Shown here piece by piece: positions 51,206 through 61,376 of a stretch of DNA of 64,000 bases; the first letter of the stretch is position 1; each line of letters begins with the position of its first letter. A program made the translations under genes and the position numbers. Under the pieces are notes generated by a model, which was given only the letters and a program-made list of their open reading frames with translations, was not told the DNA's origin and made no database searches. Source of the stretch: Orobanche coerulescens (Eukaryota; Streptophyta; Magnoliopsida; Lamiales; Orobanchaceae); contig CM065801.1 of the NCBI GenBank assembly GCA_033398695.1, positions 53,826,358-53,890,357 on the forward strand. The letters run 5' to 3'.

Positions 51206-51323
51206 TTCTCCATTGTGTTTGCCCGGTCAAGTGGCGGATAACGGTACTCCGTGGCTAGTAAAGTCGGATTTTTCAGTTTCCCACAACAACTGATTTTGTA
51301 GATATTTTTTTTTAATTTTAATT

Positions 51324-51869
51324 ATGGAACAAACTTTGAAAACAATTGAAAAAAGATTTCCCTTTCTTAGTAAAAAAGTCATTTTGAAACTTTACCAAGC
51401 CAGAGTTGAAAGGATGAGGTTGCTTATGAATAACGGCATACCTTTTGATATTCGATTCATTATTGAAGCCAAAGTGAGAATAGCGGGTGAATTCACGGAA
51501 ACACCAACTAGATTTTTACCAGGGCTTGGAAAAAGTTCATATGCCAAGAAACGACGAGCAAAGAAAATCGTCGTTTGCTACAAATGTGCTAGGTGGAACT
51601 GTGATTCAAGATGTCGATCTTTAGGAATTCCTTCCACAAACAGAGAAGATAAAATTCAGTTCATCAAGGATGGTCTGAATAAGGAGAATTTAGATGATAT
51701 CGAAATTTCTCTTGACACGCATCCTAGTGGACTCGTACATTATGGGATTCGATGTTTGTGGAATAAATTCAAACCAGAATATGAACAACATCTTGGGAAT
51801 CTGACGTTAAAAGACCCTGTTTGCCAATTTGTAAGAAAATTGGATGGGAAGCTTCTCCCCGACTCATAG
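51324..51869 (+). CDS. Unknown 181-residue protein with basic patch and four-cysteine cluster
   Basis: The ORF is intact from ATG 51324 to TAG 51869, 118 bp after pol and on the same strand. The N-terminal third is basic and helix-prone. Residues 75-81 are KKRRAKK, followed by four cysteines at 85, 88, 93 and 97 (CX2CX4CX3C), a possible zinc site. The rest has no motif I recognise; no signal peptide or membrane segment is seen. A basic patch next to a Cys cluster is the layout of small nucleic-acid-binding silencing suppressors of some filamentous plant RNA viruses, but the Cys spacing differs and homology is not shown. It has no resemblance to Athila ORF1. Function unknown; nucleic-acid binding is a guess. 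Confidence 0.7.
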   Translation: MEQTLKTIEKRFPFLSKKVILKLYQARVERMRLLMNNGIPFDIRFIIEAKVRIAGEFTETPTRFLPGLGKSSYAKKRRAKKIVVCYKCARWNCDSRCRSLGIPSTNREDKIQFIKDGLNKENLDDIEISLDTHPSGLVHYGIRCLWNKFKPEYEQHLGNLTLKDPVCQFVRKLDGKLLPDS

Positions 51870-52181
51870 AAGGCGTTTAAGCCGTTTCTGAATGTAAAAT
51901 CAGAGGAAGATGTGAGCCACAATCACAACTACTGTACATACACGTGAGTATCTTTACTTTTTGTCGTTTTTTTTAGATTTTCTGAATAAAAAAAGTGATA
52001 CGCAATCAATGCATTCATTATTCTATTGAGTAGTTGAAGCGCAATTAACGCGGTCACAGATTTTATAAATCTTTTTACTTTATTTTGCATCTATAAATAA
52101 ACGTTGCAGTTGTTTCTTTTCTGCATCCCTCAAACTTGTATTCTTTTCATTATCTCTCTAAGTAATTTTCTTTTCAAAAAA
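51870..52181 (+). promoter_or_regulatory. Probable promoter and leader of the LOG gene
   Basis: TATAAATA at 52092-52099 is followed by a CT-rich leader and the ATG at 52182 in context AAAAAAATGG. This places transcription start near 52125-52130. It suggests the LOG gene has its own transcript and does not depend on the LTR. Confidence 0.5.
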
Positions 52182-52838
52182 ATGGAATCATCATCTTCCG
52201 CAAAAAGATTTAACTCCATCTGCATTTTTGGTGGAGCTAGTCATGGGAAAGAGGCTTGCTTTACTGAAGCAGCCCACAACTTGGGTCGTACCTTAGGAAA
52301 AAAATGCATTCATGTAGTTTACGGAGGCGGAAGTCTAGGATTAATGGGACGTGTTGCTGCTTCTGCCTATATGGAAGGAGTAAAAGTGTTGGGAATCATT
52401 CCAAAACCTCTGGCTGAAAGTAAAATTACCGAAGCAACCATTGGAGATGAGTTCAGAGCTGTGAATATGCAAGACCGCATAACTCACATGATAAATAATG
52501 CTGATGCCTTTATCACCCTTCCTGGTGGTCTTGGCACTCTTGAAGAACTTTTTCATGTGGTTACCAGAGCCCAGCTAAATGTTCATACGAAACCAATAGG
52601 TCTGCTAAATGTCAATGGTTTCTTCGATGGTTTACTATCTTTCATCAACTACTCTTCTGAAAAAGGTTTGATTTCTGAGCGTGCTAAACGAATCATAGTT
52701 GTTGCAACAACACCAGAAGAGCTGATCAAAAAACTTATTGCATTTGTTCCTGAACCAGACCCAGCTCTAGCTAATATTGTTTGGATGGAAGATTTCACTG
52801 TGCGGAAACGCAAAATTAATACATTCCTTTCCCTCTGA
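52182..52838 (+). CDS. LOG-like: LOG-type cytokinin riboside 5'-monophosphate phosphoribohydrolase
   Basis: The 218-residue protein has the family hallmarks: SICIFGGASHGKE at the start, GGGSLGLMG at 48-56, the region MQDRITHM with the expected arginine (99), and PGGLGTLEE at 114-122. It ends in the usual TPEELIKKL region plus a short tail. Plant LOG enzymes release active cytokinin bases from their riboside monophosphates, in cytosol and nucleus. The length fits plant LOGs (about 210-240). The ATG at 52182 is chosen because the frame upstream has no ATG and a TATA box with CT-rich leader precedes it. Plant LOG genes normally have several introns; this copy has none, so it likely came from a processed transcript. 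It lies between pol and the 3' LTR of E, same strand. Differences such as TRAQLN for the usual TWAQLG suggest divergence. Catalytic activity is not proven. Confidence 0.9.
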   Translation: MESSSSAKRFNSICIFGGASHGKEACFTEAAHNLGRTLGKKCIHVVYGGGSLGLMGRVAASAYMEGVKVLGIIPKPLAESKITEATIGDEFRAVNMQDRITHMINNADAFITLPGGLGTLEELFHVVTRAQLNVHTKPIGLLNVNGFFDGLLSFINYSSEKGLISERAKRIIVVATTPEELIKKLIAFVPEPDPALANIVWMEDFTVRKRKINTFLSL

Positions 52839-54265
52839 TATCCCACTTCATTCCTCTTGTTGTTTTTACTTTTTGCGAGTGTAAAAATTGTGAAAATGAT
52901 GGCAGCTTAAGGAGTTTTCTTTTCGATCTCTTGACGCGCATCTATCCACGATTTATGTATTGTTATTTCTATTACTGTACTTTTTCTTGTTTGTTTTTAA
53001 TAAAAGCATTGATGGCAGCGTAAGGCGACTCTTCGGACTCTCTTGAAGCGCATCTAGGTTGTTTGTGTTATACTTCCGGGTATATATTTTCTTTTGTTGT
53101 TTTGCCACACTTATTTCTTGCAGGTCCAAAAAAAAAAGGCTTGAGCAAAGCGTCGTCTTTCATAAACAGGGAAGCCTTATTTAAACCCTTACTCCATTGT
53201 TCTTTTTACACAATAAGGATATTGTTTATCATTAAGTGTGGGGGAAGGTGTATATCTATATCTATATCTCTATATATATATGCAATAAAAAATGTTGAAA
53301 ATCACGACACCATTTTCTTGAGAAAATGTTGGTGAAAAAATCATTTTTGGGATGTTTCACTGGTTTTGATAATGGATTTAGATGAAGGTGTATGGGATTC
53401 AGTACACAACACCCTTTTTGTGAGTTTTGAGCCTTAGAGCAATCCTTATATATACGCTCTATATTTTTTGTTGTGTGGTCAAACATATTGTGTTCATTCT
53501 AGAACTTGCTCATTTATACATTTCGAGACTACATTCATAAACTCTTGCATTAAGATGATAAAGGCAATTAGGATTAACCCCTTGTTGGCTTATATTTTTC
53601 CCACCCATTACATTTTATCCTTAGAAGCCCTATTGAGCCTGAGCCTATTTCTTTGATCAAGCACATTATTTTAGCCATTATCCATTCTTGTTGATGACTC
53701 ATCCATTTGCACCCTCTAGTCAAAGATTTAATTGTGAACTAGATGTGTGACAAATAGGGGCCGATGTTCATAAGAGTATTGTGGAGATTAAGAGCTTTTG
53801 TTGAAAGTGAAAGGGTGTAAAGTACAGTGGAGTATTGAACCGAAAAAAAAATATAAATAAAGGCCAAAAAAAAAGCGGGAGGTCAAGTGCGAAAATCATC
53901 ACTATATATACATAAAATAGCACTTGAACTATCCTTTGAGTGATACATAATTCCTTCCAGAAGATCCATTGCATACTTTTCTTACACAAGAGTATGACCT
54001 TATCAGATGAATATTCAATTACCATGTACAGAATAACTTGGGGATGATGGTTTGAGAGTTTTCATTACAGAAGGGGGAGTGTTGATTGTTATTTGTAGGA
54101 TTTGTTATGCATCTAAATTCACAATTGATCTTAGCTAGCAAACCTCATAATTTTCCCTTTATCCTACCCATACCCAAAGCCACATTACAACCAAAAGAAA
54201 GACCTTTTGATTTATGCATGAGTTTATTTTTAAGTAGTGGAGATTTGATTTTTGACCAAGCATAT
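52839..54265 (+). other. 3' noncoding region of E, left part
   Basis: A polyadenylation signal AATAAA lies at 52999-53004. Two imperfect copies of a segment starting GATGGCAGC(T/G)TAAGG and ending GCGCATCTA lie at 52900-52950 and 53012-53058. An A10 run is near 53127. A purine tract AAGTGTGGGGGAAGG at 53234 resembles the true one at 63865. Part of the region (53500-53530) matches the tail of element F. No gene supported. Confidence 0.55.
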
Positions 54266-56473
54266 TGTAATATCCGCATTTTTCTTTCCCTTGAATCTTC
54301 ATTTTTCGGTGTATTTCGCGGTTGTAGTGACCCTCGTGTATCTTTCAGCGTATCTTTTCCGTCATCTATTGATCTGATTCTCGTTATTGTTACACGGAAC
54401 CACTATTCGGAGTTGCCGTGGATCCATTCTATGTTTCGATGCGTCTTGAGATGTTCCGTTCAACGTTTCGTTCATATTCCGGTGTTTTGGACCGTTTATA
54501 TCTCGTACCTAGCGCACGTTATATTTATTGCATAGCGCACGCTAGGGGTCACTTAGTAGGGCACGCTACGACTGTTTCGTAGCGCGCTGAAGGGCAAGCC
54601 ACAGGAGTGGCGATCTTGATTCGATCCTGCGGGTGGTGGATTAGCGTACGCTACGTAGCCTAGCGCACGCTAATGTTGGAAGTTAGCGCACGCTGATACG
54701 CCCGGTAGCGTGCGCTAGTGTGGATGTCGATCGGGCGGTTGCCATGGACTCTCACGATGCCGAGTAGCGCACGCTATTGGTCGATAAGCGCGCGCTCTGG
54801 ATACACTTTAGCGCACGCTACGTTTGGTCGATAGCGCGCGCTAACCGGATCAGTGTGTGCGACGGTTTAGCTTCGGACTCGGTGATGTCGTGTAGCGCAC
54901 GCTATTGGTCGATAGCGCGCGCTACCGAGAGGTTATTAGCGCACCCTACGTTTGGAGTAGCGCACGCTAATGGCTAGAAATCTGGCTACTGGACTGTAGT
55001 CTGTTTCGTTAGCGCACGCTAACCTGGAGGATTAGCGCGCGCTAACACTCCCTAGCTATATAAACCAGGGAGTTGACCCAGATGAACGTATTACGTTCAT
55101 TTCTTCTCCTCCCCGCGGCTTAGAGCTCCTTTGGAGATTTTGGGCGATTCTTGGTGATTTCTTCTTCCAATCATCTCATCCAACATCCTCCTCGAATTCT
55201 TGGTGTATTATAACAACATCAACACGAATCTTTCATCCTAATCCAAGATAAAATCTCTTAGAACCCTACTTTTCGATAAATTGGGGGTTTTGGATTTTCG
55301 TCCGATTCATTCCATTTTGTTGGTGGATTCATGATGATTATGATTAATCTTGTTGGTATTCTTAGTTTCCCTACGGATTCATGGTATATTTCGTAGTTTT
55401 TGCGGAATCGAGAGGGATTGGTTGTGGTCCACCCTAGTTGTTGTTTATATACGGATATACATGGATCGTAGGCGGGTTTTCGGGTGTATTCCATTTCCGT
55501 ATTCGTCTTAGAGTTGGTTGTAATTATGTTCTTCGAATCGTTAGGTTCGGTTCCGTTGATTCCTAGCGTTCGTCGGTGATTATCCTTTCCGTTCGTTGCG
55601 TCGTCAACTATTCAAGGCAAGTATTCTTTTGGAAACCTTTATGCTTAACGTGAAATGGTAATGTATATTGTGTGTGCTTTGCTCACCCTGGGAGGGTCCG
55701 ACGGGGCCTCGGGGGAATCTATGACTTCACTCTGGATTCATGAGTTTGTTTCGCTAGCCAGCTCGGGAGGGTCCTTAGTGGCCTCGGGTGGGATTCGTGG
55801 CTTCGTTCCGGTCCTAGGCGATGCCTGTGCGTGATTTGTTTTATGAAATGGCCATCTCGGGAGGGTCCTTAGAGGCCTCGGGTGGGATTCGTGGTTTCAT
55901 CCCGGTCCTAGGCAAATTGTTTGACTGTTTGTTTCCGGAAAAGACATATCTGCTTTTGGTTTTTGAAATGATATTGGTGCATGTACTATGAAATGTGTAA
56001 GCGATTGGTTTGCCTTGATTACTTGTACTAGCGTAATTGCTAACCCCTTTGGGGGACCCGTTTTGGGGAAATTCTTGTTATGGATTTCAGGTTATGATCA
56101 TCCGGACGAGCGAGCGCTGGGACAGTACGAGGATGTTGGCCAGGGTCGTTGACATGTGCACTCGGGTCTACTTATTTCTTTTGTTCACTTCGATATGGTT
56201 GCTTCCTATATTTATAAACTGATAGACTGTACTCGCGAGTACTTAGGCTTTTCAATTCAAACCCCGTGTTGTATTATTTTGAACTGCTACATTGTCGACT
56301 GTTTCTTATTTCCCCGGTTGCTCAGGGCGTATCTTTATATGTTATATTATTTAAATGTGTGTTCTCGCTAACCGAGATGGTTAGTCGAGGGGTGTTTTCT
56401 AGTTGTAACCTGGTGGGTCCCATGTAGGGGTCCACGGCGCTGTAATTTACTCCGAATATCTCGGGGTGTTACA
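54266..56473 (+). repeat. 5' LTR of D
   Basis: It contains an array of TAGCGCACGCTA and TAGCGCGCGCTA palindromes (54510-55045), TATATAAA at 55057-55064, and tandem copies of a unit GGGAGGGTCC...GAGGCCTCGGGTGGGATT...GGTCCTAGGC (55690-55915). The leader-intron donor seen in the other LTR is AAGATA here (mutated GT); the acceptor GGATTTCAG ends at 56090. Confidence 0.9.
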
Positions 56474-56477
56474 GAAA

Positions 56478-56490
56478 TGGTATCAGAGCT
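56478..56490 (+). other. Primer binding site of D
   Basis: TGGTATCAGAGCT, four bases after the LTR, is complementary to the 3' end of plant initiator tRNA-Met, as usual for chromoviruses. Confidence 0.95.
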
Positions 56491-56696
56491 CTATGTTTAT
56501 GGATACCTAGGCTTGTTGGTTATTTGGGTCTAGTCGTGTTTTGTTTTGCACATTGTCACACCGCTGCCAGCATCTCGGTACTTCCAGTGCTCGTAAGTTT
56601 TCTTATTCGGTCTTTTGTTTTCTTGCATAGTATTTCCGCTTTTCGAATCGTGGTTGCTTTTTCCTCCCTTACCCATCATCAATATACTTCTGTTAT

Positions 56697-58036
56697 CTCT
56701 TAACACCAGTATCGATGCCGGAGGAAACCGTGGTCGTGGTCGTGGACGCGGCCGAGGACGTGGGGCAGCCGGTGGGGCGGCCACGTCGCATTCTTCGGGA
56801 GCCGGCAGTACCGGTGACCGTCACAGTCATGCTTCTTCTTAGGAGCGCGCCGACGTTGGTATTGCGGCCGTCATGCAGCAAATGGTTAATCAAATGGCGG
56901 CTATAGCTCAGGTAGTCCAGAACCCCGATCAGGCTCATGCTAATCGGGGCGGAGCGGATCGCTGGCTACAGGATGTCATCAAGATGCATCCTCCTCAGTT
57001 TTCGGGAGCTTCGGACCCGATCGGCTGGGAAGGGTGGATCAAGGAGATATCTAAAGTCTTCACTGCTACCAACTGTCCCGAGGACCGTAAGGTCCCTATT
57101 GCTCAGTACTTTCTCACGGGGGACGCTACGGATTGGTGGGAGGCCGTTGGGCCCAAAGATCATGTTGCTTCGTGGGCCGAATTTCAGGAGTTGATGGAGA
57201 CTGAATATTGCCCGTGGCCAGTTAGACAGGCTCGAGTCCATGCTTTCTACGATGCTCAACCTCGGGATATTCCCGTATCCCAAGCTATTGCTGATTTCAA
57301 CAAAGAGCTGGGCTATGTGAAAACCCAAGTTGTCGCTGAGAGCGACAAAATTTTCCATTTTTCCAGGAGGATGAAACTGTCCATTCGGGACTATATGTCT
57401 GGACTCGTCTGTACTACCCTGAAGGATTATCAGAGTCGAGCCCTTGCCTATGACATGTCGGTGACAGCCAGTGCGGCGGTTCGGGAGAGTAAGAAGCAGA
57501 AATCCGCCGGAAATTTTTCGGGTCACAGAGGTGGAGGTCAGCAGAAGTCTCAGTCTGTGAATATTCCTGGAGGTAATTCGGCTCGTTTCTCTGGGGGCTA
57601 TCGGGGTACTGCCGGTGCCTCCGTTCGGGATGCCAAATGCTTTAACTGCGGCGAGCCGGGCCATCGGAACCGGGAGTGTCCTCGTCCGCCCCTAACTTGT
57701 CACACTTGTGGTCAGTCGGGCCACAAGGCCTTCTTTTGTGAGCGGGTAAGAAAGCTTCTTGGTGCTCAGGCTTCTTTTCCAGCACCTTTGGAGCCAAGTG
57801 TGAACCAGGGTTCATTTGCTCCGCCGCCACCTCCGAGTGCCGGTCGAGGTAGGGGTCGGGGTCAGCCCGCTAGGGGAGGAGCTTCCAGTGTCGGCTCTGC
57901 CCAGCCGCGTATCTATGAGATGAGGAGGGACGATGATCCAGCAGCTACTGTGGCGACAGGTACCGTTCATATCCTTTCCCATCCTGTCAGTGTGCTTTTC
58001 GATTCGGGTGCTACGCATTCATTTATTTCTCTATAG
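56697..58036 (+). pseudogene. D gag and start of protease
   Basis: An RG-repeat segment (GGNRGRGRGRGRGRG, 56719-56763) is in the same frame as gag but is separated by a TAG at 56840-56842. From 56873 the gag runs MQQMVNQMAAIAQVV, then the capsid-like DRWLQDVIKMHPPQFSG and TDWWEAVG region, two CCHC knuckles (CFNCGEPGHRNREC and CHTCGQSGHKAFFC), and the protease site VLFDSGATHSFIS, ending at TAG 58034-58036. Confidence 0.9.
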
Positions 58037-58906
58037 TGTGTATGCCGTTTGAGTCTCTACTGTTTGTCACCTTGCGAGCCTTTCATCGTTAAACTTCCTA
58101 GCGGTGATAGAATTGTCGGTGATCGAGAGGTCCAGGACTGTTCTGTGTTTATTTGTGAGAGGGCTTGGCTCTCTAATCTCATTGTCGTGAGCATCGAGGG
58201 TGAGGATTTGATTCTCGGGGATGATTGGCTCGAGCGGCATGGCGCAATCATGAACTACCGCACGAGGATCATCACCATGTTAGCCGAGGATGGCACCGAG
58301 CACTCCTTCGCGGGGCGAAGGAGGGGAAATCAGAAGTTTGTTATTAATGCCTTGAAGGCGATGAGACTCCTACGAAAGGGGTGTACTGGTTATTGGTGCT
58401 ACGCCTTGAAGGTGGAGAATGGTGGAGTCGCGCTTTCGTCGATTCCAGTCGTTAATGAGTTTCCTGATGTATTTCCTGACGAGTTGCCGGGATTGCCACC
58501 GAATCGTGAGGTCGAATTTGTTATAGAGTTAGAGCCGGGCGCGGCTCCGATTTCTAAGGCGCCGTATCGTATGGCACCTTCAGAGATGACAGAATTAAAG
58601 AAGCAGTTGAGCGAGCTTCTTAAGTCGGGGTATATTCGACCGAGCGCCTCGCCTTGGGGCGCACCGGTCCTGTTTGTGCGGAAGAAGGATGGTTCACTAC
58701 GTTTGTGTATCGACTATCGCGAATTAAACAAGGTGACCATCAAGAACAAGTATCCCTTGCCGAGAATTGATGACTTGTTCGATCAGTTGCAGGGAGTTGC
58801 GGTATTCTCGAAGATTGATTTGAAATCGAGGTACTATCAGCTTCGGGTGAGAGAGTCCGACGTCAAAATGCTTTTCGGACGAGATACGGACATTATGAGT
58901 TTGTAG
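58037..58906 (+). pseudogene. D pol: rest of protease and first half of RT
   Basis: It is in the same frame as gag beyond the TAG. It holds the second half of protease ([17 protein letters not shown]), the linker [16 protein letters not shown], and RT start ([48 protein letters not shown], where the family has SGYHQL). A one-base loss near 58865 shifts the frame; [11 protein letters not shown] is readable in the next frame. Confidence 0.9.
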
Positions 58907-58908
58907 TT

Positions 58909-61341
58909 ATGCCTTTCGGGTTAACTAATGCGCTGGCGGTGTTCATGCAGTTGATGAACAAAATCTTTATCGAGTATTTGGATAAGTGTTTCGTCGTTTT
59001 CATTGACGATATTCTTATTTATTCGAGGAACGAGGAAGAGCATGCCCATCATTTGTGGATAGTGTTAGACATTTTGAGGACCGAGCAACTCTATGCGAAG
59101 TTCTCGAAATGTGAGTTCTGGCTTAGGGAAGTGATGTTTTTGGGTCACGTGATTTCAGCCGAGGGAGTTCGTGTGGATCCGCATAAAATTGAGGCAGTGT
59201 TGGATTGGGCATCGCCCACAAATGTGAAGGAGGTCCGTAGTTTCTTGGGTTTGGATGGCTACTACCGTAGGTTCGTCGAGGGTTTCTCAAAACTAGCTCG
59301 GCCACTTACACAGTTGCTCCAGAAATCCGAGAAGTTCGTCTGGAATGACGAGAGACAGTCGAGTTTTGAGGAACTGAAGAAGCGTTTGACTTCAGCCCCG
59401 GTTTTGGCATTGCCATGTGGCAACGAGGGGTTCGCCGTTTATAGCGATGCTTCGGGTCAGGGTCTTGGGTTCGTATTGATGCAGCATGGCAAGACCATTG
59501 CCTTTGCGTCGAGACAGTTGAGGCCGTATGAGCTGAACTACCCTACTCATGATTTGGAGTTAGCGGCAGTTGTTTTTGCGCTCAAGATCTGGCGTCACTA
59601 TCTTTTCGGCTCTACATGTCAGATTTTTACCGATCATAAGAGCCTGAAATACATATTTACTCAGCGGGAGTTGAATATGAGGCAGAGGAGGTGGTTAGAG
59701 CTGATTAAGGATTATGACCTCGAAATCCTTTATCATCCGGGCAAGGCGAACGTCGTGGCCGACGCCTTGAGTCGGAAACCGATTGCGTTGCGAACGATTG
59801 AGATCCTTACGTCTCAGTCTGAGCTTCGGCGGGCTTTGATCGAGTTAGATGTTGAGGTTTTGTTGCCTGGAGCTGTCGGGCAACTTTGTGCTTTAGAGAT
59901 TTCGTCGTCCCTGATCGATGAAATTAAGCTGAAGCAATTAGAGGATCCGATGATTACTCAAATCCGAGAGAACGTTCTTAAGGGAAAGTCTCCTGGGTTT
60001 GTGATTCACGAAGATGGTGTTTTGAGATTTCGGAGTCGGCTTTGTGTGCCGAACGACTCAGAGTTGAGGCAGAGTATTTTGCGTAAGGCACATGCTACAC
60101 CTTATTCCGTTCATCCTGGTTCGAGTAAGATGTACAAGGACCTGAGGAGGAATTTCTGGTGGAATGATATGAAGGAGGAGGTCGCACAGTTTGTAGCGAG
60201 ATGTTTGACTTGTCAGCAGATCAAAATCGAGCATCAGCGACCGGCTGGGTTATTACAGTCACTTCCCGTTCCAGAATGGAAATGGGAAGATATATCGATG
60301 GATTTTGTTACGAGCTTGCCGAGATCGAGGTCGGGCATGAATATGGTATGGGTGATTGTTGATCGTCTGACCAAGTCGGCACATTTTCTGGGCATCAAGG
60401 ACACTTGGGGTCCAGAAAAGTTGGCTCGTGTGTTTATCACGCAGATTGTGAGGCTTCACGGTACTCCGAAGTCTATTGTTTCGGATCGTGATGGCCGTTT
60501 CGTATTGCACTTTTGGCAGGCGGTGCATGAGGCGTTGGGTACCCGTTTGCATTTGAGTACCTCTTTTCATCCTCAGTCAGATGGACAGTCGGAACGCACT
60601 ATCCAGACATTCAAGGACATGTTGCGTGCTTGTGCTCTCGACTGGAGTAGTGACTGGGAGGAGCACTTGCCATTAATCGAATTCACGTACAACAATAGTT
60701 GGCATGCGACGATTCGGATGGCACCGTATGAGGCGCTCTACGGGCGACGTTGTCGATCGCCGATTTGTTGGAATGAGGCGTCCGATTTGGTCGGGACCGA
60801 ACCGGATGTCGTTTTAGAGACGAGACGGAAGATAGAATTAATTCGGGAATGGATGTTGACTACCCAGAGTCGACAGAAGTCATATGCCGATGTCCGTCGT
60901 CGACCTTTAGAATTCGAGGTGGGAGACCACGTTTTGCTGAAGGTGTCGCCGACGAGAGGAGTTTTCCGTTTCGGGAAGAAGAGGAAGTTGAGTCCTAGAT
61001 TTATTGGACCCTTCGAGATTCTGGAGCGAGTCGGTGGGTTAGCATACCGTTTGGCGTTACCCCCGGCCTTGAGTCATGTTCAGAGCGTTTTTCATGTTTC
61101 CCAGCTGAGGAAATATGTCCCGGACCCTAGTCACGTCATCGATTATGGTGAGATTGATGTCGCCGAGGATATTACTTTCGAGGAGCGTCCTTTGAAGATT
61201 TTGGAGCATCGTGAAAAACGAGTGAGGCATAAGACCATCCCTTTGGTCAAAGTGCAGTGGTCGAGACACGGTGTCGAGGAGGCAACTTGGGAGACCAAGG
61301 ATAGCATGCGTGCTAGCTACCCTGAGTTGTTTGTTTCTTAA
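58909..61341 (+). pseudogene. D pol: RT active site, RNase H, integrase, chromodomain
   Basis: An 810-residue open frame: [17 protein letters not shown] active site [11 protein letters not shown], RNase H ([32 protein letters not shown]), integrase zinc finger ([16 protein letters not shown]) and core ([37 protein letters not shown]), the GPF region, and a C-terminal chromodomain ([18 protein letters not shown]). This domain set defines a chromovirus, which can direct insertion to heterochromatin. All catalytic residues I can check are present; only upstream lesions disable it. Confidence 0.95.
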
Positions 61342-61376
61342 GTTTCAGGATGAAACTTATTTTAAGAGGGGTAGAA

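Noticed and set aside
52104..52181. Extended N-terminus of the LOG ORF (26 more residues, hydrophobic)
   Set aside because: The extension starts at TTG, not ATG, and overlaps the likely leader after the TATA box; the first ATG with a good context is 52182.
52182..52838. LOG gene as bacterial contamination
   Set aside because: It lies inside a continuous plant retrotransposon with the same AT-rich composition and with a plant-type TATA box and AATAAA signal.
53234..53248. Purine tract AAGTGTGGGGGAAGG as the end of element E
   Set aside because: No LTR start follows; the true tract at 63865 is directly followed by sequence matching the 5' LTR.
54510..55045. Array of near-identical 12-mers that looks like a CRISPR array
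   Set aside because: Units are palindromic, irregularly spaced and of variable sequence, lie in an LTR of a plant retrotransposon, and have no cas genes nearby.
58034..58036. TAG between gag-protease and pol of D as programmed readthrough
   Set aside because: The stop lies inside the protease domain, not between genes, and lacks a recognised readthrough context; a mutation is simpler.
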